A DNA stretch of 34,214 nt, from contig JBHICC010000027.1 of the NCBI GenBank assembly GCA_046759385.1, forward strand, positions 1 through 34,214, read 5' to 3'. This document shows, piece by piece, positions 1 through 8,306 of this stretch; the first letter of the stretch is position 1, and every line of letters begins with the position of its first letter. The position numbers and the translations under genes were made by a program. The notes under the pieces are model-generated. The model did not search any database. It saw only the letters and a program-made list of their open reading frames with translations, and was not told where the DNA came from. Source of the stretch: JBHICC01 sp046759385 (GTDB taxonomy: Bacteria; Pseudomonadota; Gammaproteobacteria; Acidiferrobacterales; SPGG2).

Positions 1-172
1 ATTGTTGCCACTGTTCCAAGCTAACGTTGCAGGCCGGCACGTAATGTCTGCTATTGGCCGAAAGCGGACATTCGATGAATTCGATTGATCAACTCCGCGC
101 ACGAATGAGCACAGTCTCGAGCACACCGACATCTTGAAGTCGAAATCTGATCGGATAACTTATTGAAAGATT

Positions 173-222
173 TGGTGGGCGATGCTGGGATTGAACCAGC
201 GACCCCTGCCGTGTGAAGACAG
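173..222 (-). tRNA. tRNA-Val(CAC)-like 3' half, fragment
   Basis: Read on the minus strand, this stretch gives a complete anticodon arm (5-bp stem, loop TTCACAC, anticodon CAC), a five-base variable loop, a perfect T arm (GCTGG/CCAGC around TTCAATC) and the 3' acceptor strand ending in CCA. The 5' half (acceptor, D arm) is absent: the DNA beyond 222 has no matching acceptor strand or D-loop sequence. It cannot be a working tRNA. A 3' tRNA half is what integrase-mediated insertion at a tRNA gene commonly leaves behind, but no integrase is in the window. Confidence 0.75.
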
Positions 223-380
223 TTCCCGTGACGAGTGAACGCGTCCCTAAAGGTGTGACCGTATTTGTGACCAAGCCACTTTGGGTACCGCAGAGAAACA
301 GCTAGTTCAGATACGTTTTGAAAGTCGGCAAGCGGTGCAAGTGGTTGATTTGATTTAATACACTTGCTTTAAAGGTCCGC

Positions 381-425
381 CTTTTAATCAGAGGGTCGTT
401 GGTTCGATTCCAACACGGCCCACCA
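381..425 (+). tRNA. tRNA-Lys(TTT)-like 3' half, fragment
   Basis: From the anticodon loop onward the sequence reads as the 3' half of a lysine tRNA: loop CTTTTAA (anticodon TTT), 3' anticodon strand TCAGA, variable loop, perfect T arm (GTTGG/CCAAC around TTCGATT), acceptor strand ACGGCCC, discriminator A and CCA. The bases before 381 do not pair with the 3' anticodon strand, and there is no D arm or 5' acceptor strand. The break is therefore at or near the anticodon loop, a frequent crossover site for tyrosine integrases. It points away from the Val-like fragment 158 bp upstream. Confidence 0.75.
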
Positions 426-637
426 ACTAAAACAAAGACCTGCACCGTCCACCGCTGTCAGACCCATAGCGGACATTTGGGCCATAGCTTACCCGTCTCT
501 AGCATCATAAAGAATCTTGATCTGCTGCGGGTCACTCTGAATTCTTGATCAACGATTGCCTCGGTGCCGACACTCGATTGGATGATCGTGGATTATCGCA
601 AGTCGGTTAACGAGAACGCAGCCGGGCCACGCTCTGG

Positions 638-919
638 TCAAGAAGCGCCGGTGCCCCGCTGATTAAAGACACTACGCTTGAGGTCGTCGTCGAACGCGTC
701 GATCCAGTTGAGACTCGGACCGGCACGATAGTACCTTCTGGCGCGGATTGATTTGCGGGTGACGACGACAAACCCCCACTTGTCGCCGGCATCGGCTTTA
801 GCTGGGGGGTTAAATTGTTCTGTGAGCTGAAAGTCGTTCTCCGAGTAGCCGTACCAGTCAAGCGACGCGCGATACCGCGCTAACTGCTCCGCAGAGACAA
901 GTTTAAGGTCACGTCCCAT
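638..919 (-). CDS. Hypothetical protein, 93 aa
   Basis: This is a small hydrophilic protein with no signal peptide or membrane segment. I do not recognise a family. The start at 919 is chosen over the longer frame (to 988) because GGGAGG lies about 6 bases upstream of this ATG, and the extra 23 residues have no such site. The protein is rich in aromatic and charged residues, with a YGYSENDF stretch near residue 24 and a basic RARRYYRAG stretch near residue 60, followed by an acidic segment. No neighbour suggests a function. It sits in a decayed region, so it may be a cargo remnant. Confidence 0.5.
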   Translation of the reverse strand: MGRDLKLVSAEQLARYRASLDWYGYSENDFQLTEQFNPPAKADAGDKWGFVVVTRKSIRARRYYRAGPSLNWIDAFDDDLKRSVFNQRGTGAS

Positions 920-1010
920 GTGTGCCCTCCCAAAGGGGTTGCTGCCGTACGAGCGGATTTCCTGCTCCTCGTACGGCAAGCGCAACAACTAAACACCCAC
1001 GTGGGCGACC

Positions 1011-1479
1011 ACATGGAAGATCGCCTTATTGTTTTCTTTCTTGACTTTATACGACCGCAACGCTCGGCGCAAACAGTGCTGGCCCACAAAGATGTGGGCG
1101 TTTTCCGATGAGGCCTTAACGGGCGTTACCAAGAGTGACAGCTACATCTACGCTTACATCAGTCCCGGTGAACATGTGTTCTGGTCCAAAACCGAGAACG
1201 TCAATGCTTAGAATGCGCGTGGAGGCGGGAAAGACCTATTACATCCGGCAGCATGTGCAACTGGGTGCGTGGAAGATGGCGGTGGAGCTGGAGGTACTAG
1301 ACAAGCTGGAGGCCAAGGAGCTGCTCAAGCAATGGAACTACCTGACGTTTACCGAGCGCGCGGCCGCCAAATCTCGCAAGTATGTAAAGCGGGGTTACAA
1401 GGAGGCGCGCATTGCCGCGAGCACCTTTCCAAGGAGCCGGAGGGGCAAGACCTTTTCTTACCGAAGCACGCTTAGCTAG
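1011..1479 (+). pseudogene. DUF2846-type protein gene, frameshifted remnant
   Basis: Three reading frames together make one DUF2846-like protein. The first (about 1013-1111) gives a segment with RPQRSA and KDVGVF. The second (to 1211) gives SDSYIYAYISPGEHVFWSKTEN, broken by a stop. The third (about 1205-1479) gives LRMRVEAGKTYYIRQHVQLG followed by a charged helical tail. The SPGEH / KTEN / VEAGKTYYIRQ order is characteristic of DUF2846, usually found in small lipoproteins of unknown function. At least two frameshifts separate the pieces, and no lipoprotein signal with a good start is visible. Either the gene is dead or the assembly has indels here. A T-run at 1481-1487 follows the stop. Confidence 0.6.
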
Positions 1480-1698
1480 CCTTTTTTTACAATCTCGCTC
1501 TGCGCGGCGAGGCTGAACGCTATGACGCTTGCGCAGAGAAATTCAGGGATAGTCGCGGATTCCAGCATTGGGCGTGTTTGCGTAAAATAACATCCGCTGG
1601 ACTAGAGCCATGGGGCCGATTGGATCTCAACGGCGACGGCGTTGTCCCATCATCTCCTCGCGCTGCTGCTGCACAACATTTGACTGTCTTAGAAGGTA

Positions 1699-2010
1699 AT
1701 GAAAGAAAAGGACCAAGCTAGGCACAACCTCGAACAAGCGGTTCAGATTCTGGCAGTTGGGCAAGAAGACATCAAACACCGGCTACAGGTTGCGTATATC
1801 CATCACGTCAAACATGTCGCTGCGGATGCCTTGCCAAACAATCTGAGACAAGTCTTGACCGCAATTCACAAGAAAATGACTGATAAGAAACCCTTTTATG
1901 AGGGACAAAGTGCGGTGGAGGCTAATGTGTACTGGATGAAAAAGAAAACTGCAGCAGCAATAGCTAAGCAGATCTGGGAGCTACATAGGGCGATGGAGAG
2001 AAGACCCTGA
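1699..2010 (+). CDS. Hypothetical protein, 103 aa, helical and basic
   Basis: This is a soluble, strongly helical protein with many Lys and His residues and no signal peptide. I do not recognise the family. It starts at an ATG with AGAAGG just upstream, although spacing is tight. Its composition (AVQILAVGQEDIKHRL at the start, AAAIAKQIWELHRAMERRP at the end) looks like a real folded protein. It stands alone, with about 220 bp of empty sequence before it and 280 bp after, in the same accessory stretch as the DUF2846 remnant. It has no neighbours that suggest a role. Confidence 0.5.
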   Translation: MKEKDQARHNLEQAVQILAVGQEDIKHRLQVAYIHHVKHVAADALPNNLRQVLTAIHKKMTDKKPFYEGQSAVEANVYWMKKKTAAAIAKQIWELHRAMERRP

Positions 2011-2293
2011 TGGGAATTAGGCGGTGTTCTATCTATAGATTACTACCCCTAGCGATTATCGGTAGCCGGTAAGGTTGCGGCGTGATACTCGTCCCTTGTT
2101 CTACTGAATACGGGCTGCTGACTGGTCATTGGTCTTTCTTGCTGGTTAAAACCTAGCGCAGGTCTAGGCCGCGTCTGCGGTTGGCCCATAGCGGATCTTA
2201 TTGCTACGATCCTACTCGTGGGTGTCATGGTCCTTCCTGGCGTGAGCCGTACTACATTATGTGGGGTACACGCTTCTCACAAAAGCGCCGGGG

Positions 2294-3124
2294 ATGACCA
2301 CGACCGTTTGCGAACAGATGATGCGAGAGAAAACGAATTCCGCCGCCTTCAAGCTCCTTGACGACGACGAGCCCAGGGCGGTCGTCGTGGAACGACCGGA
2401 AAGCACCTCACCCTATCTCTTTGTTTGCGATCATGCCGGTAACCAGTTACCGCGCAGACTGGGCAAGCTCGGATTAAAGAACGATGATCTCGTGCAACAC
2501 ATTGCCTGGGATGTGGGAGCGCGAGGTCTCGCAGAAACGTTTGCCCAGCGCTTTAGTGCCACACTAGTGCGGCAGCTTTACTCACGGCTGGTGATCGATT
2601 GCAATCGGCCGCTCGACGCTGAGAGCTCCATCGCCGAAGTGAGTGAGCACACTGTCGTACCAGGCAACCACAGCCTCTCGGAGGAGGGAATCGAAGCGCG
2701 CAGGAACGATATTTTTCACCCTTACCATGGCACGATCACGGCAATCATCGACAGACGGCTCGCAAAGCGGCAGCCCACTATTCTAGTGGCCGTTCACAGC
2801 TTCACACCGGTATACAAGGGAGATGCACGCCCCTGGCACATCGGTCTTCAATATAATCGCGATGCTCGTCTCTCGCACCTGCTGCGCGATTTACTGAGAG
2901 AAGATGAAACGCTTTGCGTCGGAGATAACAAGCCCTATGCAGTGGATGACTATACGGACTACACGATCCCTGTGCATGGTGAAGGGCGCCGGATCCCTCA
3001 CGTGTTGTTCGAGCTCCGCCACGACATGATTGAAACCGAGGAAGATCAGTACCACTGGGCACATCGACTAGCCCATTCGCTAGAGCGCGTGCTCGTACAC
3101 TCCCCGGAGCTTATCGTCCGTTAG
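2294..3124 (+). CDS. N-formylglutamate amidohydrolase family protein
   Basis: Family PF05013 members remove formate from N-formylglutamate at the end of one histidine-degradation route, or act on other N-acyl amino acids. The protein shows FVCDHAGNQLPRRLG near residue 42, the HIAWDVGARGLAE segment, a SRLVIDCNRP strand, VAVHSFTPVY near residue 165 and HVLFELRHDMI near the C terminus, all in family order. The length of 276 residues is typical. The frame is open upstream to a GTG at 2261; I prefer the ATG at 2294, but 2318 or 2321 are also possible and none has a strong ribosome site. No hut genes are nearby, so the substrate is uncertain. It is read alone from the plus strand. Confidence 0.8.
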   Translation: MTTTVCEQMMREKTNSAAFKLLDDDEPRAVVVERPESTSPYLFVCDHAGNQLPRRLGKLGLKNDDLVQHIAWDVGARGLAETFAQRFSATLVRQLYSRLVIDCNRPLDAESSIAEVSEHTVVPGNHSLSEEGIEARRNDIFHPYHGTITAIIDRRLAKRQPTILVAVHSFTPVYKGDARPWHIGLQYNRDARLSHLLRDLLREDETLCVGDNKPYAVDDYTDYTIPVHGEGRRIPHVLFELRHDMIETEEDQYHWAHRLAHSLERVLVHSPELIVR

Positions 3125-3152
3125 TCGTGAGTCGTGAACCGTGAATCGTAAT
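3125..3152 (+). repeat. Four tandem 7-bp units (TCGTGAA-like)
   Basis: Immediately after the amidohydrolase stop there are four consecutive heptamers: TCGTGAG, TCGTGAA, CCGTGAA and TCGTAAT. They form an imperfect short tandem array between two genes. No function is evident. Confidence 0.7.
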
Positions 3153-3237
3153 CAAAAGCTATAGGAGGACACGCTCCGTTTCTTTATCACTAACGGCAGT
3201 TTGAGCTGACCGAGCTGCGCGGAATGGAGGCATAGAC

Positions 3238-4848
3238 ATGAAAAGGAAAGCTACTAATCGCAAGCGCGCGACCAAAAGACCCGAGAGAATTGGAATTATC
3301 GTTGTTCACGGTGTCGGAGAGCAGCGGCGCTTTGAGCATTTGGAATCTATTGCCAGCAATTTCTACAAGGCGCTGAGCAAGGACGCCCGCCGCCGACCGC
3401 ACGTTCAACTGCGCTACGGTGACCAGACGCCGAGACTCGCCTTTAGCAGCAGCTGGCGAGACGCACCAGCGCTGGTGCGTTGGCGTAAGCCGGGCGGTCG
3501 GTGGATAGAGGCTAGCTTTCGCGAAGTCCATTGGGCCGACCTGGATATGCCAATGACCTGGGGTCGTTGGTTCAAGCTTATCGGATGGTCGCTGGGCGTA
3601 TGCGGTGTACGACTCTATAAAAAGGGCCGGGCCGGGTCGCCACGCCAGAATAAGATGTGCGCACCAAAGCTCCTAAACTTTTTCGAGCGCTTCCAGGTAC
3701 GCGCTTCAGTTTTCGTGGTGTCTCTGTTTTTCTTGTTGACCCTAGTCACCGTCAACGTGCTCCGGTGGTTGCTGAACCGCGTGTCGATTAGCCCGGCCTG
3801 GCTGGGTCGCGTCCACGACTTGATTTACAACTACCTCGGGGATGTCAAGCTTTACCAGGATTGGTTTGCGCGCTCCGACGATCGCGTTGAAACCATCGGC
3901 GAGAAATCACGTGTCGCGATTCGTCGACGCATGGTTCGTGTTTTAGTGCAAACGGCTAGCGAGATGGAAGCGGGCCGGATGGATGGCTATTACATTTTTG
4001 CACATAGCCTCGGAACCGTAGTCGCCTTTAACGGGTTGATGGAAACGAATCTTGCCCTGGCGGCCTACCTTACGGAAGCGGAGTGGAATGGTTTGCCATC
4101 ATCACTCAAAAAGAAGACCGCGAAACCTCCTCCTCGTCGTCCAATGCCACAACGGCCCTCCTGGCTCGACCAGACACGTGGCCGATACGATGCCATCGAC
4201 CGGCGGCGTTTGTTTCGGGGGCTGCGTGGTGTGCTTACTCTGGGAAGCCCGCTGAATAAATTCGCTAGCCTGTGGCCCGCCATCGTGCCCGTCAATAGTG
4301 AAGCTGTGGGATCGAACGTAGCGTGGGTTAATGTCGCTGATGTTCAAGACATTGTCGCTGGGAAGATTGACAAATTTCCCGTCTGCAAGCCCGCACCTGG
4401 AATAGGCGGATTGGAGTTGGCGAACATTAGCTGGGCCGGTGCCTACTCTCTAGTTACCGCTCACACGTCTTACTGGTCAGTTGATCCAGAGAAAGCGCGG
4501 CTCATGGACGGCATCGTACCCTGGCTCGAGGGTGGTCAACTGCCGCCACTCGCAAATGTCATGCCTCTTGGTTTAGCGCGTCTCGTTTTTCTATTTATGC
4601 TGACTGTCGGTGCCGGCGCGCTAATGTGGGCGCTTGCCGGGGCCGTATGGCTTCTGGCCAACGCGGATCGAAAACTGGGAATGTCCTTGTCTGCTGACTA
4701 CATCGAAACCTTGGCATCCTTAGGATTGCGGCAGGATTATCTCGCTGCTTTGTTACCGACCTCGGGCTACATCTTGGTCGTTGGTATTGGTGTTGTGTTG
4801 ACTTGCTCGCTTGTGCGAAGAGCCTGGGAAAATCGCAAGTTTGCTTAG
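3238..4848 (+). CDS. Membrane-anchored alpha/beta hydrolase-like protein
   Basis: This 536-residue protein has a lipase-like core and several hydrophobic helices. A basic N terminus is followed by a beta strand and an oxyanion-type loop, IGIIVVHGVGEQRR (near residue 20). The nucleophile elbow is IFAHSLGTVVAFN (Ser near 257), with Ala replacing the first Gly of GxSxG. The LTLGSPLNKFASLW and VNVADVQDIVAGKIDKFP segments fit a serine hydrolase core and a following acidic residue. One membrane helix lies near residues 155-180 and two at the C terminus (about 445-470 and 500-525). GGAGG sits 8 bases before the ATG. Its stop overlaps the stop of the convergent oxygenase gene by 4 bp. The substrate is unknown; similar proteins are annotated only as hypothetical or lipase-like. 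Confidence 0.65.
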   Translation: MKRKATNRKRATKRPERIGIIVVHGVGEQRRFEHLESIASNFYKALSKDARRRPHVQLRYGDQTPRLAFSSSWRDAPALVRWRKPGGRWIEASFREVHWADLDMPMTWGRWFKLIGWSLGVCGVRLYKKGRAGSPRQNKMCAPKLLNFFERFQVRASVFVVSLFFLLTLVTVNVLRWLLNRVSISPAWLGRVHDLIYNYLGDVKLYQDWFARSDDRVETIGEKSRVAIRRRMVRVLVQTASEMEAGRMDGYYIFAHSLGTVVAFNGLMETNLALAAYLTEAEWNGLPSSLKKKTAKPPPRRPMPQRPSWLDQTRGRYDAIDRRRLFRGLRGVLTLGSPLNKFASLWPAIVPVNSEAVGSNVAWVNVADVQDIVAGKIDKFPVCKPAPGIGGLELANISWAGAYSLVTAHTSYWSVDPEKARLMDGIVPWLEGGQLPPLANVMPLGLARLVFLFMLTVGAGALMWALAGAVWLLANADRKLGMSLSADYIETLASLGLRQDYLAALLPTSGYILVVGIGVVLTCSLVRRAWENRKFA

Positions 4849-5513
4849 CCAGACATTGTATTAGCAAGCAGCTTGACGCCGTCTACACTACTGACGGTAA
4901 CATTTACCGCAATCGAGATTCGCTCTCCGTTGCCGAAGAACGGATGCACGAAGTGCTCGATCCAGCCGGGAAACATCAACAGCATGCCCGGCTCGGGGTC
5001 AAGCAGGAGGCCTTCTCCAAACGTGTAGCCCGGGTATCTGAGTTCACCGGCGATGTTTGCGCCAGGCCTCGGATCGCGCAGCTCGATCCGGCCGTTCATC
5101 GGGTGCCCCGCTTCAGGCTCGCCGCAGTCTACGTAGTAAACGCATGACCAGTGGATGTCGCCGTGGTTATGTGTACGGTTGTAGTCGCCATTACGAATTA
5201 CATTGGCCCAGGCGACCGCGGTGTACTCGATATGTGTGGCATCCTCGTTGGGTAGGCAAGCCATGTGTACGACGGCATCTTCCACCCATCCCTTTAGGGT
5301 CGCGATTTCAGGGATCGGCCATTGGAGACAGACGGGCTTGGATTGCCACCCACCGACATTGCTGCCCGGAAGGCCCGTATCCTTTGCCTCGGCCTCGAGG
5401 ATGGCCTGCCGCAACCCGCTATTGACGAGATCAACATCCGCTATTTTGCGGATCATGACCGGTGTCGCAAACACTAGGTTGACGCCTGATTCGAGCTGAA
5501 CGTCCAAGGCCAT
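4845..5513 (-). CDS. Putative 2OG-Fe(II) oxygenase (PF13759-like)
   Basis: This is a non-haem iron, 2-oxoglutarate-dependent oxygenase of the TIGR02466/2OG-FeII_Oxy_5 type, a group with no firmly known substrate. The 222-residue length fits. The double-stranded beta-helix signature is visible: HNHGDIHWSCVYYVD carries the first His and acidic metal ligands, and PGWIEHFVHPFFGNGERISI carries the distal His and the Arg that binds 2-oxoglutarate. The preceding WANVIRNGDYN segment is also typical. The N terminus (LVFATPVMIRKI) matches the usual family opening. It is convergent with the alpha/beta hydrolase. No ribosome binding site is obvious before the ATG. Confidence 0.75.
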   Translation of the reverse strand: MALDVQLESGVNLVFATPVMIRKIADVDLVNSGLRQAILEAEAKDTGLPGSNVGGWQSKPVCLQWPIPEIATLKGWVEDAVVHMACLPNEDATHIEYTAVAWANVIRNGDYNRTHNHGDIHWSCVYYVDCGEPEAGHPMNGRIELRDPRPGANIAGELRYPGYTFGEGLLLDPEPGMLLMFPGWIEHFVHPFFGNGERISIAVNVTVSSVDGVKLLANTMSG

Positions 5514-5723
5514 GTAGCGTTTCTCCTCGCGTGCGTCAAAAAGGCCGTTCTCAAGCGCGTAGGCCGACTCTACCCTGCTTTAACGCGCCTGTGCAGGCCC
5601 TTAGTATAACCAACAAACGGCTGCCCGAAGCGGCTCGGAAAAAACGCCAGATCAATTACTTACGGGAGGATCTTCACCTCTTTTGGTATATTTGAGATCG
5701 GTAGAACTCGGCCATTCGTCGCC

Positions 5724-5729
5724 TATAAT
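5724..5729 (+). promoter_or_regulatory. Possible -10 element, TATAAT
   Basis: A perfect TATAAT hexamer lies 50 bp before the FHA/GGDEF start. No recognisable -35 element sits 16-18 bp upstream, so the call rests on the -10 element and its position only. Confidence 0.25.
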
Positions 5730-5778
5730 TAGCCTGGGGTCCGTAAAATCCCCTCTCAAGACGCTAATAGCCGTATCG

Positions 5779-6738
5779 ATGACTGACCACGATAAGACCA
5801 TACGTGTGCGCGGGCCAGCGCCGACCCTGCCCAGCGCGCCGCAAAGGCCCTGTCTCACCGTGCTCTACGGCGGTCCCGTTGGCTTGGTTTATACGCTACT
5901 TGCCGGAACGGAGACGGTGATCGGCCGTGGTATGGAAGCCGATATACCAGTCGTGGAGCAACGCGTGAGCCGACGACATGCCGTGATCAATGTCAGTGAA
6001 AAGGGCAAGGTCGTGGTCGAAGACCAGGGCAGTAGCAACGGCACCTATGTGAACGGGACCCGCGTCCGAAAGCAAGCGCTAAAAGACGGTGATCGCGTCC
6101 AAATTGGTTACAGTTGCATCATAAAATTTTCCTACCAGGACGATCTGGAGTACCAGCTACAGAAGGAGATCGCCGGCGGCACCAAAGACCCAACTACGGG
6201 ACTGTACACCAACAAGTACTTCAAGGACCGAATTAACGCCGAATTTACCTATGCGCTAAGACGCGACCAGCACCTAGGTGTGCTCATCTTCGGGATCGAC
6301 CATTTTGAAAAGATTAGTCTCGCCCACGGTCAGATTACGGGCGAGCAGGTGCTTAAAGACATCGCCCACGCCGTCAGCCCGATCCTTCGGGCCGGTGATA
6401 TTTTTGCTCGCTTTGACGTGGAGCGATTTGCTGTGTTGGCACGCGATCTCGATGACGCAAGCTCAGTTATCCTTGCGCAGCGTATACGCAAGATCGTCAG
6501 GGATCATAAGTTTGAAATCGATGGCACGCGGATTAAAGTCACTGTAAGTATCGGTATTGCGACGCTTGCAGATAAGCCGACGAAGCCCAAAGATCTCATT
6601 AAGATCGCCACAGAGTCGTTGCGCGAGACCAAGTGGGAAGCCGGCCAGGACGGTATTGGCGGCGCTGCCGTATCAACGTATTTGAAGGGTAACGAGGACA
6701 CTGTAACTGTCCATTACCAGCCAGGCGGCAAAGCCTAA
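5779..6738 (+). CDS. FHA domain protein with degenerate GGDEF domain
   Basis: The protein (319 residues) joins a phosphothreonine-binding FHA domain (about residues 25-115) to a GGDEF-fold domain (about 135-300). The FHA core is intact: VIGRG (Gly49, Arg50), VSRRH (64-67) and SSNGTYVNG (near 87). In the cyclase half the fold motifs are present (DPTTGLYTNKYF, ITGEQVLKDIAHAV, VSIGIAT), but the signature loop is DVERF at 203-207, having lost both glycines and the second acidic residue. It should not make c-di-GMP. The inhibitory-site motif RxxD is kept as RAGD at 194-197, exactly five residues before the loop, so it may bind c-di-GMP. The start at 5779 excludes 32 upstream residues that do not look coding; no clear ribosome site is seen. 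Infer a signalling adaptor. Confidence 0.85.
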   Translation: MTDHDKTIRVRGPAPTLPSAPQRPCLTVLYGGPVGLVYTLLAGTETVIGRGMEADIPVVEQRVSRRHAVINVSEKGKVVVEDQGSSNGTYVNGTRVRKQALKDGDRVQIGYSCIIKFSYQDDLEYQLQKEIAGGTKDPTTGLYTNKYFKDRINAEFTYALRRDQHLGVLIFGIDHFEKISLAHGQITGEQVLKDIAHAVSPILRAGDIFARFDVERFAVLARDLDDASSVILAQRIRKIVRDHKFEIDGTRIKVTVSIGIATLADKPTKPKDLIKIATESLRETKWEAGQDGIGGAAVSTYLKGNEDTVTVHYQPGGKA

Positions 6739-6911
6739 CCGCCGCGGTTCTCCAAGAGTGGGGCGCAGATCTCGATTGCCTCGTCTCCGCCTCACTTTCC
6801 TTCATTGCCTGCCCTGCATCAACCACCTAACGAGTAGTGACTGTTTTGGGCTACGGTTTGATACCATTCTGCTGATGTTGTTGCGGCGGTTTTGAGGAGG
6901 CGACGAAACCG

Positions 6912-7331
6912 ATGCAGGTCAAGGACGTCATGCGCACCGAGGTGAAATCCGTCCCATTGGGCACGTCGGTCAAAGACGCATTTGATATCATGCGAGAAGG
7001 CCGGTTTCGTCACCTGCCGGTGCTGGATTCCGAAAGCAAGGTCGCCGGAATCGTATCCGATCGTGATTTACGAAACGTCGTGGTGATGTACAAAGACCCG
7101 ATTACCGGCGCCGAGGATTTCTTCGTTACCGATGACACCACCGTCGACAAAGTTATGATTGCTGATCCTGTGAGTGTCGCACCAAATGATGACGTCTCCG
7201 CCGCAGTCAAGCTTATCCGCGACGAGCATTTCGGATGTCTCATCGTTTCCGAAGATGGACAGCTTGCTGGAATATTGAGCTACATTGACCTTCTCGATGT
7301 ACTGCTCAGACTGCTGAAGGCCTCGGAGTAG
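6912..7331 (+). CDS. CBS domain pair protein
   Basis: This small cytosolic protein of 139 residues consists of two CBS domains that together form a Bateman module, which in other proteins senses adenosyl nucleotides such as AMP or ATP. The first CBS spans about residues 1-60 (VKDVMRTEVKSVPLGTSV, then RHLPVLDSESKVAGIVSDRDL). The second spans about 75-135 (VDKVMIADPVSVAPNDDV, then GCLIVSEDGQLAGILSYIDLL). A 14-residue insert rich in acidic residues separates them. No catalytic or DNA-binding domain is attached. GAGGAGG lies about 12 bases before the ATG, a rather long spacing. It lies 173 bp after the FHA gene, so co-transcription is possible. Confidence 0.9.
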   Translation: MQVKDVMRTEVKSVPLGTSVKDAFDIMREGRFRHLPVLDSESKVAGIVSDRDLRNVVVMYKDPITGAEDFFVTDDTTVDKVMIADPVSVAPNDDVSAAVKLIRDEHFGCLIVSEDGQLAGILSYIDLLDVLLRLLKASE

Positions 7332-7504
7332 CGTACTTCAGGCTGCAAAAAGCTATTCAAAAACTCGGAAAGATTCTTCAACCACACGGACCCTCGCTTA
7401 CGGGTAGGGTAGTGCAGTGCTACCATAATCGCGGCACCCAGTAACCTCGAAATAGAAACAAAACTAGCAACAAACCCGGTCGAGTACTTAAGGGGGGAGT
7501 GTTT

Positions 7505-8272
7505 ATGAAACCGAACCGGATGAAAGCAAAGTTGCTCGCGGGCGAACCGACGCTCGGCGTGTCGATCATGATTCCTTCAGCGCAGATGGTAGAAATAATA
7601 GGGGCACTCGGGTTCGACTGGGTCTTGATCGATTGTGAACACGGCACGATTTCGCTGGAGACTGTCGAAGCAATGGTCATGGCAGCTGAAGCTAGTGGTA
7701 TTACGCCGATCGCGCGTCCGACGACTAAGCGTCCCGAGGACATCATGCAACTGATGGACCGTGGCACAATGGGCGTGCAAGTACCGCACGTTAACACCGC
7801 CGAAGATGCTCGCGAAGCGGTAGCCGCGGTCAAGTTTCATCCACGTGGGCACCGCGGTTTGGCTGCGGGCACCCGAGCAGGCGGCTACGACTTAAGCGGT
7901 TCTGCAGCCGAATACGTACAGACAGCAAATCGCGAAACCCTGGTATGCATTCAGTTAGAGGAGCAACAGGCAATCGAAAATGTTGAGGAGCTTCTTCAGG
8001 TTGAAGATGTCGACGTGTTCTTCGTTGGCCCCTCCGACTTGTCCCAATCGATGGGGTACCCTGGCAATCCCAAAGCCGAACCTGTGCGACGAGCGATCGA
8101 GGCGACGTTTGCTAAGATCGTATCGGCTGGAAAAATTCCAGGAACCCCGGCGACGGCCGATACCATCCGTGGGATTCTCGACAAAGGGGTCCGCTACGTT
8201 TATACCCATATCCCCAAGCTACTTGGGAACGCCGCGGCCGGATATTTCGCAGCGGCCAGGCCCCCGCGGTAG
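7505..8272 (+). CDS. HpcH/HpaI family aldolase
   Basis: Members of this class II, metal-dependent aldolase family (PF03328) cleave or join 2-keto-3-deoxy acids and similar hydroxy-oxo acids to give pyruvate plus an aldehyde. The 255-residue protein has the family landmarks: LGVSIMIPSAQMVEIIGALGF at the start, WVLIDCEHG near residue 40, the PIARP strand, MGVQVPHVNT near 92, FHPRGHRG, the metal-binding ICIQLEE-type strand (VCIQLEEQQAIENVEEL) and VFFVGPSDLSQSMG near 180. The ATG at 7505 is preferred over the in-frame GTG at 7499 because GGGGGA sits 8 bases upstream. The substrate cannot be fixed. It is followed by a DUF938 gene after 34 bp, probably the same transcript. Confidence 0.88.
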   Translation: MKPNRMKAKLLAGEPTLGVSIMIPSAQMVEIIGALGFDWVLIDCEHGTISLETVEAMVMAAEASGITPIARPTTKRPEDIMQLMDRGTMGVQVPHVNTAEDAREAVAAVKFHPRGHRGLAAGTRAGGYDLSGSAAEYVQTANRETLVCIQLEEQQAIENVEELLQVEDVDVFFVGPSDLSQSMGYPGNPKAEPVRRAIEATFAKIVSAGKIPGTPATADTIRGILDKGVRYVYTHIPKLLGNAAAGYFAAARPPR

Positions 8273-8306
8273 CGTTGCGCACTAGACCAATTGGAGTTAG
8301 CGAATC

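Larger units (their letters stand above)
1..637. other. Gene-poor accessory stretch with tRNA remnants
   Basis: Apart from the two tRNA 3' fragments I see no convincing gene here. The short open frames have no good ribosome binding site or recognisable product. The motif GCGGACATT occurs near positions 64 and 470, and a related CATAGCGGA appears near 2189. These look like worn copies of a dispersed repeat, but too little is shared to define its ends. The stretch reads as a site of past insertion and decay. Confidence 0.5.

Noticed and set aside
1481..1487. T-run after the DUF2846 remnant as a terminator
   Set aside because: The bases before it contain only a short self-complementary GCTAGC and no stable GC stem.
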